DNA from: FW021-bin31 sp964558275
GTDB taxonomy: Bacteria; Bacteroidota; Bacteroidia; Chitinophagales; Chitinophagaceae
Assembly: GCA_964558275.1 (NCBI GenBank)
Contig: CAZLDH010000014.1
Span: forward strand, 1 to 29,828
Reading direction: 5' to 3'
DNA: 29,828 nt
Shown: positions 17,742-25,469 of the stretch, in pieces
Layout: the number at the start of each line of letters is the position of its first letter
How positions within the stretch are numbered: the first letter of the stretch is position 1
Notes under the pieces: model-generated
Database searches by the model: none
Told to the model about the DNA's origin: nothing
What the model saw: only the letters and a program-made list of their open reading frames with translations
Made by a program: the position numbers and the translations under genes

Positions 17742-19124
17742 ATGAATAATAAAATTATTTTCAGAATCACCACAGTCCTTTTGATGTGTGCAGCCATACA
17801 GGCATGCAACAAGGAGTCTTTTACTCCTATAGACATGTCGGAATTAAACCCGGACATATCAAAGAAAAACACCTCATTGGATCAATGGATCAAAAAGAAC
17901 TTTCTGGATCCTTATAATTCGGAAGTAATCTATAGGAATCATATGTATTATCACGATGAAGACAGAAATGTATCGCCGCCAAATGAAGATGCGGTAAAAC
18001 CTATGATGACCAGCGTTCTTGAAGGATTCGTACAGCCATACGATGATGTGGCAGGTATTGACTTCATGAAAAAGAACATGCCGAGACAATGGGTATTATA
18101 TGGTTCTACTTCTTATGACGGGTCGGGCGTAGGCTATGCAGGAACAGCTTCCGGAGGCGTGCGTATCAATTTATTCGGACTGAACGGCTTTTCACTGAGT
18201 CCCTCTTTTGTCAAAGGAAGACTTGGCGTCATTCACCATGAATTTACTCATATTCTCAATCAGCGTTTTATCATGCCGGCCGATTTTCAGGAAATAACCA
18301 AATCTACCTATAACGGTAACTGGACTGATGTCACTGATGAAGAGGCTCATGAGTGGGGGTATGTGTCAAATTATGCCAGTCAAAACCCGACAGAGGATTT
18401 TGCAGAAACCACAAAAGCATTATTAGTGTATGGTCAATCTTGGTTTGATCACAGAATGGTCACTTCCTCTACTGCAGACGGTCAAAATGCGCTTCGCTTG
18501 AAAGAGCAAAGCGTGGTGGGATATTTTAACCAATCATTAAATATTGATTTCAGAAAGTTGCAGAAGGAAGTACAGACTTATATTAAAGATGTAGTGGAGG
18601 ATCCTTCGGTAACTTTCAAATATTGGCTTGCTGCGGAGTTGTATAAGACCATTACTATTAACGTAGGAGATGAAATTTATACCCGGTTTCCGGTATCTCA
18701 GGAATTTATAGACGGATTTAATGCGATGAAACAGGCTATTTCAGATTTTAATCCTGTTTATACTATGAATTACATAGAATTCCGTTTTGAATCTTCTACT
18801 TCCCTGGTGGTAAGGGCGCAGTTTACGAATACAGATGGAGATGCATATTATAGCGATTACAGTTTCTCCTATGTACTGGATGGCAGCACAGGAGAGATAC
18901 AATTCACCAAGGAGACTCAAGCGGATGGAACAACGTTTGATAACGGAAATTTATTTATCAATACCTTCCATAATACCATTGAACAATATTTAACCACGCA
19001 CACGTTCGTTTCCAAATGGATGCCTGAGGATGCGCCGGCTTCGATGTACACCCATTTAGCCGGGTTTTATGAAAAAAACGCACCCGAAAACAGGATTTAC
19101 GGAACCACCGGTACAAGCCTTTAG
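17742..19124 (+). CDS. Surface lipoprotein, putative zinc metallopeptidase (Peptidase_Mx1-like)
   Basis: This is a 460-residue lipoprotein (signal peptide 1-21, lipobox IQAC with C22). It carries the zinc-protease motif H166-E167-F-T-H170 (RLGVIHHEFTHILNQ) and a downstream acidic block NPTEDFAETTKALL with E218/E222, the probable third-ligand region. Preceding GVGYAGTASGGVRINLFGLN and following WGYVSNYAS are typical of the 'putative zinc-binding metallopeptidase' family (Peptidase_Mx1) that recurs next to SusD genes in Bacteroidota. It is likely displayed on the cell surface beside the SusCD complex, where it could trim proteins or peptides before import. It is 19 nt behind susD and 6 nt ahead of the DUF4302 gene, so it lies within the operon. 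The proteolytic target is unknown, and proteolysis itself is predicted, not shown. Confidence 0.85.
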   Translation: MNNKIIFRITTVLLMCAAIQACNKESFTPIDMSELNPDISKKNTSLDQWIKKNFLDPYNSEVIYRNHMYYHDEDRNVSPPNEDAVKPMMTSVLEGFVQPYDDVAGIDFMKKNMPRQWVLYGSTSYDGSGVGYAGTASGGVRINLFGLNGFSLSPSFVKGRLGVIHHEFTHILNQRFIMPADFQEITKSTYNGNWTDVTDEEAHEWGYVSNYASQNPTEDFAETTKALLVYGQSWFDHRMVTSSTADGQNALRLKEQSVVGYFNQSLNIDFRKLQKEVQTYIKDVVEDPSVTFKYWLAAELYKTITINVGDEIYTRFPVSQEFIDGFNAMKQAISDFNPVYTMNYIEFRFESSTSLVVRAQFTNTDGDAYYSDYSFSYVLDGSTGEIQFTKETQADGTTFDNGNLFINTFHNTIEQYLTTHTFVSKWMPEDAPASMYTHLAGFYEKNAPENRIYGTTGTSL

Positions 19125-19130
19125 ATTAAA

Positions 19131-20486
19131 ATGATGATTATGAAAAAGATAATATATTTCTTACTAACAGCACTTTTAACAATTTCGTTTTTCGGTTGTG
19201 AAAAGGAATCCTACGTAGCCAAATTTGACAAACTCCCTCAGGAAAGAATGAAAGTGCAAATAGATTCGGTTCAAAGCATATTAACCGGTGCCGAAAATGG
19301 CTGGATAGGAACACTACCCACGGCGCAGGGGGGCGGCTATGCCTTCTATATGCAATTTGATAAAGAAGGTTATGTTAATATGGTGGCGGATTTGACCGAT
19401 AAAACGGCTACCGAAGTAAAAAAATCCGAATACCGCATTCGTCAGGATATGGGGGCAGCGTTAACTTTTGGTACTTATACCTATATCTCTATTCTGAATA
19501 ATCCGGACACTTCTGCTTTTAGTGGCGAAAGAGGATTTGGCTTTAAGAGTGACATCAACTTTATCTATGATCATGCTACGGAAGATAGTATTGTTTTCAT
19601 AGGGAAACGCTATCGTCAGCCCTTTTCTTTAGGAAAAGCTACTGCTGAGCAAAAGGATAAATATTTGAATGGCGATTATTTGACAGCTATAGATAAATGG
19701 AAAACGTTCTTTACGGATAATTCCAATCTTTATTTTGACTACAGCAATGATTTGAAAGTGTCGGTAGAAGCCAATACCGGTAACAGCATGAATGCCGGCA
19801 AGCGAATTACCCTCACCGCCTTATATGGAAAAGATTCCGTTGCGTCTGTGACACAATTATTTGCTTTTACCATGGATCAGATGGTCATCTTAAATGGCGG
19901 GCTTATGTTTGACGGAATCAACTTTGTAAAAATAGCCTGGAAAGATGAGCACATTTTGGCGCTCTATGATGATACCGGCAAAGAATATGTATTGAAAGCT
20001 TCTCCTACCCCGTTGCTACCACTTTATATGCTTTGGGGAACGAAATACAATGGAATGCTTTCAGGTTACATGCAAATTTATCCGGGAACCTCGCAAAACG
20101 GAGCCGATATATTGAATTTTTATCACCAAAACCTTTGTGGGTATCTGCCCTATTGTTTTGATTATGGAAAAATTGAATTTGTTTGGAACACCATTAATAA
20201 TCGCCTTGAAGTAAAAGGAACTTCCTATCAGGGAGGATCGGAAGGAAACCATTGGTCAACTACCATAAAATTCGATTACACCGTAGATGATAATGGCGTT
20301 TATACCTTTACGTTAAGGGATGATTTCAGTGGAGGATATGTAAGTGAAATTATGATTCCGTTGAAGGATTTTCTTTTAAATAATAAAGTTAAATTCGACT
20401 ATTATGTGGATGGAACAGATGTATATGGAGCGATGGAAAGCATAACGGATCCTTCCATTGTAATGACCTTTGTTTTGCAGAAGTGA
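19131..20486 (+). CDS. DUF4302-like lipoprotein of the SusCD operon
   Basis: A 451-residue predicted lipoprotein. Two starts are possible: ATG at 19131 (MMIMKKIIYF) or the third in-frame ATG at 19140, which gives a more ordinary signal peptide (MKKIIYFLLTALLTISFFGC). The lipobox is FFGC. The mature part begins CEKESYVAKFDKLPQERM and is beta-rich, with motifs such as LTGAENGWIGTLPTAQGGGYAFYMQFDKEG that I associate with DUF4302, a family found with SusCD and Mx1-peptidase genes. No catalytic motif is seen. It is probably an accessory surface binding protein of the complex. It is the last gene of the run (6 nt after the peptidase), and a strong inverted repeat follows the stop codon. Confidence 0.75.
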   Translation: MMIMKKIIYFLLTALLTISFFGCEKESYVAKFDKLPQERMKVQIDSVQSILTGAENGWIGTLPTAQGGGYAFYMQFDKEGYVNMVADLTDKTATEVKKSEYRIRQDMGAALTFGTYTYISILNNPDTSAFSGERGFGFKSDINFIYDHATEDSIVFIGKRYRQPFSLGKATAEQKDKYLNGDYLTAIDKWKTFFTDNSNLYFDYSNDLKVSVEANTGNSMNAGKRITLTALYGKDSVASVTQLFAFTMDQMVILNGGLMFDGINFVKIAWKDEHILALYDDTGKEYVLKASPTPLLPLYMLWGTKYNGMLSGYMQIYPGTSQNGADILNFYHQNLCGYLPYCFDYGKIEFVWNTINNRLEVKGTSYQGGSEGNHWSTTIKFDYTVDDNGVYTFTLRDDFSGGYVSEIMIPLKDFLLNNKVKFDYYVDGTDVYGAMESITDPSIVMTFVLQK

Positions 20487-20494
20487 TTTTGTTT

Positions 20495-20548
20495 TTAATA
20501 TCCTACCGGTCGGACTGTTCTAACTAAATCTGCCCGGTAGGATATTAA
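20495..20548 (+). terminator. Perfect 15-bp inverted repeat after the SusCD operon
   Basis: TTAATATCCTACCGG (20495-20509) and its exact reverse complement (20534-20548) flank a 24-nt loop, starting 8 nt after the DUF4302 stop. The position fits transcription stop or 3'-end protection of the operon mRNA. There is no T-run after the right arm, and the loop is long, so a classical intrinsic terminator is not proven. Confidence 0.5.
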
Positions 20549-20600
20549 CCGAGCATAACCAGGTCGGGATAAGGGGTATTATAAAACAATTAAACACGTT

Positions 20601-21050
20601 ATGCGAATCAGTGGAACCTACATAGAAAGATTAATATATTTATTCATTCCAATGTCCTTTTTGGCTGCGATGCTATTATGGATATTTGCTGTAGATACCG
20701 ACGTAATTATTAAGGGTTTCGTTACGTTAGCATTGGTATGCTGGTTAGCTGACACTTTAATTATATTATTCTATTATAAAAACCCACAAAAGTTAGTGTT
20801 AGAAGGGGAACAAATCCGATATGGCAGTAACAATCTGGCATTTAGTGAAATAAAAAGTATTGAAATTATTACAGACCGATTTTATAGATTTACTTTTAGA
20901 ATGATAAAAATAGAACTATTTTCCTCAAAAACAGTCTATTCGATTGCAAAACCTGTATTTATAATAGACTTAATTAAAGGCAGAAAGTCTAAAACAGAAG
21001 ATATCATTCGGTCTATTCCTGAACTTAAAGATAAGTTGCTTACCGAATAA
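20601..21050 (+). CDS. Small membrane protein with C-terminal PH-like domain, function unknown
   Basis: A 149-residue protein. Two transmembrane helices (about 10-30, IYLFIPMSFLAAMLLWIFAV, and 35-57, IIKGFVTLALVCWLADTLIILF) are followed by a compact beta-rich domain (PQKLVLEGEQIRYGSNNLAFSEIKSIEII to the end) with the strand pattern of bacterial PH-like membrane proteins. It is not clearly recognised as a named family. It lies 50 nt past the inverted repeat that ends the SusCD run and probably has its own promoter, though none matches the consensus well. Its layout resembles the gapped gene at 4416, without obvious sequence identity. Confidence 0.6.
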   Translation: MRISGTYIERLIYLFIPMSFLAAMLLWIFAVDTDVIIKGFVTLALVCWLADTLIILFYYKNPQKLVLEGEQIRYGSNNLAFSEIKSIEIITDRFYRFTFRMIKIELFSSKTVYSIAKPVFIIDLIKGRKSKTEDIIRSIPELKDKLLTE

Positions 21051-21187
21051 TAGTTTAATTGGTTTAATATTGTTATGTAATTAAATAAATCATTGTCAAC
21101 AAATTTAACGATATGCTTCAACACACTACAATGTATTTATTTCGCCAAAGTCAATATAATATATTTTCATTTTAACAATATTTTAAT

Positions 21188-21195
21188 TACTTTTG
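21188..21195 (+). promoter_or_regulatory. Bacteroidota -7 box (TACTTTTG)
   Basis: TACTTTTG matches TAnnTTTG and lies 30 nt before the ATG at 21226. An upstream in-frame TTG (21193) falls inside this box, which argues that the real start is ATG 21226. Confidence 0.45.
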
Positions 21196-21225
21196 AAGTT
21201 ATTTATCAAGGACAAAATTTTACAT

Positions 21226-21858
21226 ATGTTTAAATATATTTGCTTATTGAGTTGTTTAGCCTTTGCATTGAATAGTTGCGGAGGAGGAGGAAATGAAAAT
21301 CAGAAGGGTGAAGATTCCTCCGAAGGAAGCTTATCAGAAGCTGTTTCTGCTGTATCTTCCCTGTCAGATATGGCAGACGAAGTCCAGGATGCAGAAAAAA
21401 ATTACAAAGAGCTCACATCTTTGACCCCTTTGACCAATGATCAGTTTAAAGCCTGGATGCCGGAAAAATTAATGGCAATGAAACGCACTGCTTATTCTAT
21501 TGGAGGCGGATACCTCAGCACCGCATCGCTCAATGCGACCTATAGTCAAAAAGACCAATCCAAGGAAGTAAAAATCCAAGTAATGGATGGCGCCGACTCT
21601 ATTGCAGCCAGTGTCATTAGTCTTTTCCGCATTTCACTTGCCAGAGATTTCGAACAAGAAACGCAATCCCATGTAAAGAGGTCAGTGGAAAAAGATGGCG
21701 TGAAGGCCATCGAAAAATATCAAAAAGACAGCAGCAGAAGCACCATCACTTTTGTATATGACGAACGTTATTATATTGAATTAAAAGGGACCAATATTTA
21801 CATTACTCAACTTTGGAATGCGGTCAATCAGCTCCATCTTGACGATTTAGGAGAGTAA
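21226..21858 (+). CDS. Hypothetical lipoprotein with Gly-rich mature N-terminus
   Basis: The protein is 210 residues from ATG 21226; an 11-residue TTG extension from 21193 overlaps the promoter and is rejected. The signal peptide MFKYICLLSCLAFALNSC ends in a lipobox (LNSC), and the mature protein begins CGGGGNENQKGED, then an acidic serine-rich linker of about 25 residues. The globular part (SLTPLTNDQFKAWMPEKLMAM to VYDERYYIELKGTNIYITQLWNAVNQL) looks like a small alpha/beta domain. I do not recognise the family. It converges on the aldehyde dehydrogenase, whose stop lies 8 nt away, so their transcripts probably overlap. Confidence 0.75.
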   Translation: MFKYICLLSCLAFALNSCGGGGNENQKGEDSSEGSLSEAVSAVSSLSDMADEVQDAEKNYKELTSLTPLTNDQFKAWMPEKLMAMKRTAYSIGGGYLSTASLNATYSQKDQSKEVKIQVMDGADSIAASVISLFRISLARDFEQETQSHVKRSVEKDGVKAIEKYQKDSSRSTITFVYDERYYIELKGTNIYITQLWNAVNQLHLDDLGE

Positions 21859-21866
21859 ATCACTCA

Positions 21867-23339
21867 TCATTTTCTTATCACTTCATCCTTGGTCATTACA
21901 TCATTCACCCTTCGCCAAATTCCCAGAGGATTTTTATCTTTTAATTCATCAGGAAGTAAGAGATCAGAAAAATTTTGATAACATAACGGACGCGCAAAAC
22001 GTCGAATACCATCTGCCCCCACAGAAGTAAATCGACTATCGGTCGTTGCCGGATAGGGACCACCATGATGCATCGCAGTGCAGACCGTAACGCCTGTAGG
22101 AACACCATTCATCACCAAACGACCACAAATTTCCTGTAAACCCTCTAATATTTCGGGATAATCGGTAACATCTGCATCCGTGGCCATCAACGTGCTTGTC
22201 AATTGCCCTTCCATCTGTGCAATAATCGCCTGCATTTGTTCCGGATCCTTACATTTTACCACCAAAGAATAAGGACCAAAGACTTCCTGATGCAGGGTTT
22301 TATTTTTCAAAAAATATGCTCCTGTTGTAGAAGCAATGGTAGGCATTCCCATGCCCGAAACCTCTTGTTCTTCAGCAACGGCTTCTATTTCAACGCCCTG
22401 TTGTGCCAAGGCCTTTTTTTTCTTATCTAAAAAAGCTTTCGCAATACCATCATGCAACATACTTTTCGGAAGCTTTCTCTTTATTTTTTCGGAAAGGGTA
22501 CTGATAAACTCTTCTAAATCACTTCCCGCAATACCGAAAATCAGCCCCGGATTGGTGCAAAACTGCCCCACACTTTGCGTAATAGAATCCGCATACATCA
22601 AGGCAATATCTTCTGTAATTTTCTGTAATTTTTCCGGCATCAAAAAAACCGGATTCACACTGCCCATTTCTGAAAATACGGGAATAGGATTTTCTCTCCG
22701 GTTTGCCAGGTCAAATAAGGCTCTTCCACCTCCTAAGGAGCCGGTAAATCCGACCGCTTTTGTCAGTGGATGTTTCACCAATTCCTGTCCGGCATCAAAA
22801 GAATCGTTACGCACATGTTGAAAAATATGCGGCGGCATACCACATCTTTTAACTGCTTTTTGAATGGCATTCCCCACCATTTCGGAAGTACGGATATGCG
22901 CAGGATGACCTTTCACCACTACCGGACAGCCGGCTGCAAAGGCACATGCCGTATCCCCTCCGGCTGTAGAATAGGCGAAAGGAAAATTGCTGGCGCCAAA
23001 AACGACTACCGGACCTAGCGGAACCAACATTTTACGAATATCCGTGTCTTCATTAGGAACGCCTTTGTTAATGCGTACGTCCAGCCAACTGCCTTCCTCC
23101 GCATTTTTAGCATAATTATTTAACTGATAAATCGTACGATCTAATTCCCCATCCATTCTATCATTGGATAGATGTGCCTCCTCCATAGACAAAGGAACCA
23201 CTTCATCTCGTATATTAGCCAGCTCTTCGCCTATCGTACGCATAAAATCCGATCGCTGCTTCAAGCTATACTTTTTATACTTTAAAAACGCATCCTGAGC
23301 ATTTTGCATAACCTGGTTAATCTCTGTAGCTACCGACAT
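21867..23339 (-). CDS. NADP-type aldehyde dehydrogenase, alpha-ketoglutaric semialdehyde dehydrogenase-like
   Basis: A 490-residue aldehyde dehydrogenase of the subgroup that oxidises 2,5-dioxopentanoate (alpha-ketoglutaric semialdehyde) to 2-oxoglutarate. Seen: FGASNFPFAYSTAGGDTACA (114-133) with N118; the cofactor lysine K143 in VVKGHP; FTGSLGGGRALFDLA (198-212); SEMGSVNPVF with general base E224; and the nucleophile C261 in VGQFCTNPG. The SEMGSVNPVF and AAGCPVVVKGHPAH wording is characteristic of this subgroup rather than of betaine or lactaldehyde dehydrogenases. In other Bacteroidota it is often beside hydroxyproline or sugar-acid catabolic genes; none is present here, so its pathway is open. 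A minus-strand TACCTTTG box lies 27 nt before the ATG. Confidence 0.88.
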   Translation of the reverse strand: MSVATEINQVMQNAQDAFLKYKKYSLKQRSDFMRTIGEELANIRDEVVPLSMEEAHLSNDRMDGELDRTIYQLNNYAKNAEEGSWLDVRINKGVPNEDTDIRKMLVPLGPVVVFGASNFPFAYSTAGGDTACAFAAGCPVVVKGHPAHIRTSEMVGNAIQKAVKRCGMPPHIFQHVRNDSFDAGQELVKHPLTKAVGFTGSLGGGRALFDLANRRENPIPVFSEMGSVNPVFLMPEKLQKITEDIALMYADSITQSVGQFCTNPGLIFGIAGSDLEEFISTLSEKIKRKLPKSMLHDGIAKAFLDKKKKALAQQGVEIEAVAEEQEVSGMGMPTIASTTGAYFLKNKTLHQEVFGPYSLVVKCKDPEQMQAIIAQMEGQLTSTLMATDADVTDYPEILEGLQEICGRLVMNGVPTGVTVCTAMHHGGPYPATTDSRFTSVGADGIRRFARPLCYQNFSDLLLPDELKDKNPLGIWRRVNDVMTKDEVIRK

Positions 23340-23365
23340 AATATTCCTGTTTTATTTCTATTAAC

Positions 23366-23373
23366 CAAAGGTA
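23366..23373 (-). promoter_or_regulatory. Bacteroidota -7 box (TACCTTTG) for the aldehyde dehydrogenase
   Basis: The minus strand reads TACCTTTG, matching TAnnTTTG. It gives a predicted leader of about 20 nt before the ATG at 23339. Confidence 0.45.
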
Positions 23374-23582
23374 CAAGAAATAGTAAGCAACACCCGAACT
23401 TTTAACAAGTCCAATCGACCAGCTCATTTTATTTAAAAACTTCAAAAGCTAAATTATTGGTAACTCCATAAATAAACTTTGAACATTCCTTTTAATCAAT
23501 AACTTAACGATAAGGCAAATTATATAAATACTTTGCATTTAACCCCTGCAGATCAAGGATAACTTCTGTTGAGCGTAGCCGG

Positions 23583-23931
23583 TATCAAACGCAGTGCAGA
23601 TTCTCCGTCCTTTTGTCTTGAAACAAAAGGACCAAAAATTCAAGACTAACGGAAAAAAACTAAAAATAGTCTCATTGGGCTAAAATAAAATAAGCTTCTC
23701 TTTTTTCTAGTCAACGAACAAAATGAATGGTTAATTCTAAGCTTAGAAATCACTATCTGTTTTAGCATTTTATTTTTGACGCCCACTTCGCCTATTTTCT
23801 TTACGTTTTTTTCCTAAGGTCATGATCGCGATGCAAAGCTCAAAAAGTCGATTCTTTAGGAGTTTCAGATAGAATTGCAGAAACTCCGAAGGAGTGTAAT
23901 GTGATTAACCCATATCAAACGCAGTGCAGAT
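23583..23931. repeat. 19-bp direct repeat TATCAAACGCAGTGCAGAT, two copies
   Basis: Identical copies lie at 23583-23601 and 23913-23931. The right copy sits inside a hairpin with arms CCCATATC (23909-23916) and GATATGGG (23929-23936); the left copy lacks those arms. Two exact copies within 350 bp of non-coding DNA suggest parts of one dispersed element. Confidence 0.85.
23607..23646. repeat. Mutually exclusive hairpins (GTCCTTTTGT / ACAAAAGGAC and GTCTTGAA / TTCAAGAC)
   Basis: Arms 23607-23616 and 23623-23632 form a perfect 10-bp stem with a 6-nt loop. The overlapping segment 23615-23622 can instead pair perfectly with 23639-23646. The two foldings exclude each other. From memory, similar CTTTTGTCTTGAAACAAAAG-like elements recur between genes in Bacteroidota genomes, so this is probably a dispersed repeat. 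Confidence 0.7.
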
Positions 23932-23936
23932 ATGGG
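23859..23936. repeat. Nested palindromes GGAGTTTC / GAAACTCC / GGAGT, then CCCATATC / GATATGGG
   Basis: GGAGTTTC (23859-23866) pairs with GAAACTCC (23880-23887). The latter's ACTCC (23883-23887) can also pair with GGAGT (23891-23895) across a 3-nt loop, so again two foldings compete. A separate stem CCCATATC/GATATGGG (23909-23916 and 23929-23936) follows, enclosing most of the 19-bp direct repeat. Confidence 0.75.
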
Positions 23937-24090
23937 ATAAGGAAGCAAAACGAGATAGAACCCAGAAGTGGATTCAACATCACAAGATTATTATTTTCAG
24001 AATGGCTGAATAGTTACTTCCAGACTACTCCATTTCTTCTTTTCGTATTCCTATACGAATAATAAAGATGGTGAAATTTAAAGATTTGGA

Positions 24091-24125
24091 CTCTCCCATT
24101 TTATCGCAGGGAAGAGGCTTTTTTT
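24091..24125 (+). terminator. Intrinsic-terminator-like hairpin with T7 tract, plus strand
   Basis: CTCTCCC (24091-24097) pairs with GGGAAGAG (24109-24116) with a one-base bulge, then GC and seven Ts (24119-24125). The T-tract is on the plus strand, although no plus-strand protein gene ends nearby; on the minus strand the same DNA overlaps the stop codon of the monooxygenase-like gene. It may therefore end an unannotated plus-strand RNA. Confidence 0.45.
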
Positions 24126-25275
24126 ATTCCAATGTTTCAATGAGTTCTCTAACGGCAACCCTTCCGGCACGATTGGCGCCAATGGTGGAAGCTGAAGGAC
24201 CATAACCGGTAAGATGAATACGGGGATCAGCTTTCACTTGTGTTGCTAATTTTCCGGACATGGCAATCCCTCCTTTTTCATTGGCTAACTTCAAGGGCGC
24301 CAGATGATCCAGAGAATGACGAAATCCGGTATTCCATAAAATCACATCGGCTCGGAGCGTGTTTCCATCTTTCCATTGTACCCCTTCTTTTGTTATTTTA
24401 TCAAACATCGGCCTTCTTATTAAAACGCCTCTTTTTCTCATTGCAACAATCTCAGGCGTGAGCGGCAAACCCGTTACAGATACAACAGATTGAGGTGGCA
24501 ACCCTTCTCGAACACGGCATTCCACCTTTGCCACTGCCTCCCTTCCCTTTTCCACAGTAAATTCTTCTTCACTAAACTCAGGTGGACGTCGGGTAACCCA
24601 AGTCGTTGTAGTTACTTTTGAAATCTCATCTAATAATTGAATAGCAGAGATCCCTGCACCTACCACAATAACATGTTTCCCTCTAAATGCAGCTGCCTCT
24701 TTATATTCTCCGGTATGCAACTGCTGTCCTTTAAATAATTCCCAACCAGGATACTTCGGGCATTTAGGTGTTTTCCACGTTCCGGTTGCATTAATCAACC
24801 CGCGTGTACTAAACTGTACGCCATTGGTTTTAATTAAAAATCTGTCCCCTTTTCCAACAACCTCCTTGACACGTAAAGGGCGTATTACCGGCAATTCAAA
24901 TTTTTTCTCATATTTTTCATAATAGGCTGGCACTGCAATATTCGCCTGAATATCTACCTCTTCGGAATCAACAGCTTTAGCAAAAGACATCCCGGGCAAA
25001 TCATTAATTCCATTCACCCTATTCAAAGTCAGTGCATCCCAACGATGCTGCCATGCTCCTCCCGCCCCGGCTTCATCATCCAATACGACAAACCCTGTCC
25101 CCGGCTTTATCCCTTGCTTCTTTAGATGGTAAGCTGCAGATAGTCCTGCTTGACCGGCACCAATCACAACAATATCTACCTTATAAAAAATATTATTGTG
25201 CTTATCTTCCCTTTCGCGTTTCGCTTCATTTAACTTCTTTGATTCCATTTTATTCAATTTCAATTTAAAAGACAT
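24124..25275 (-). CDS. Flavin-containing monooxygenase-like NAD(P)-binding oxidoreductase
   Basis: The 383-residue FAD/NAD(P)H enzyme has two Rossmann motifs: VIGAGQAGLSAAYHL (37-51, FAD) and VIVVGAGISAIQLL (202-215, NADPH). Between them FKGQQLHTGEY (181-191) fits the FMO/Baeyer-Villiger fingerprint FxGxxxHxxxY. The C-terminal ATG-like motif is VILWNTGFRHSLDHLAP. These enzymes oxygenate N, S or ketone groups of small molecules; the substrate is not apparent, and a reductase role is also possible. The start could be ATG at 25275 or the in-frame ATG at 25248 (MESKKLNEAKRERE), which is preceded by an A-rich stretch and may be the better site; the first 30 residues are charged and precede the domain in either case. 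A minus-strand TAGATTTG box lies upstream. Confidence 0.85.
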   Translation of the reverse strand: MSFKLKLNKMESKKLNEAKREREDKHNNIFYKVDIVVIGAGQAGLSAAYHLKKQGIKPGTGFVVLDDEAGAGGAWQHRWDALTLNRVNGINDLPGMSFAKAVDSEEVDIQANIAVPAYYEKYEKKFELPVIRPLRVKEVVGKGDRFLIKTNGVQFSTRGLINATGTWKTPKCPKYPGWELFKGQQLHTGEYKEAAAFRGKHVIVVGAGISAIQLLDEISKVTTTTWVTRRPPEFSEEEFTVEKGREAVAKVECRVREGLPPQSVVSVTGLPLTPEIVAMRKRGVLIRRPMFDKITKEGVQWKDGNTLRADVILWNTGFRHSLDHLAPLKLANEKGGIAMSGKLATQVKADPRIHLTGYGPSASTIGANRAGRVAVRELIETLE

Positions 25276-25336
25276 CCAAATATCATTTATAAGAAGAAAT
25301 CAATCATTGCTTAGCATTATTTCCTTCACAAAGGAA

Positions 25337-25344
25337 CAAATCTA
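25337..25344 (-). promoter_or_regulatory. Bacteroidota -7 box (TAGATTTG)
   Basis: The minus strand reads TAGATTTG, a TAnnTTTG match 61 nt before ATG 25275. A short inverted repeat TTCCTT/AAGGAA (25321-25336) lies directly between it and the gene and could be an operator. Confidence 0.35.
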
Positions 25345-25469
25345 ATACCGAAAGGACATATACTACAAACCTATTTCATAAAAATACAATTATTCTGTTT
25401 ATTTGTATGTTGAGACCTGCCTTTAAAAAGTTTTTTTCATTACTTCGGACTATTTAAATATTGACTTTT

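Larger units (their letters stand above)
23340..24123. other. 784-bp non-coding stretch rich in palindromes
   Basis: No convincing protein gene is seen on either strand. The stretch holds the aldehyde dehydrogenase promoter at its left end, a 19-bp direct repeat (23583 and 23913), alternative hairpins at 23607-23646, a perfect 14-bp palindrome TTCTAAGCTTAGAA at 23735-23748, nested GGAGT/ACTCC hairpins at 23859-23936, two further hairpins (23996-24010 and 24042-24059), and most of a plus-strand terminator-like structure at the right end. The pattern suggests a mosaic of dispersed repeat elements, possibly with a small RNA at 23.9-24.1 kb. Confidence 0.7.

Noticed and set aside
21193..21225. 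TTG start extending the lipoprotein by 11 residues
   Set aside because: The TTG lies inside a TACTTTTG promoter box, and the extension would spoil a good signal peptide that begins at ATG 21226.
22336..22821. 161-codon open frame antisense to the aldehyde dehydrogenase
   Set aside because: It overlaps conserved catalytic segments of the dehydrogenase on the other strand, and its low-complexity Ser/Ala/Phe/Pro product matches no family.
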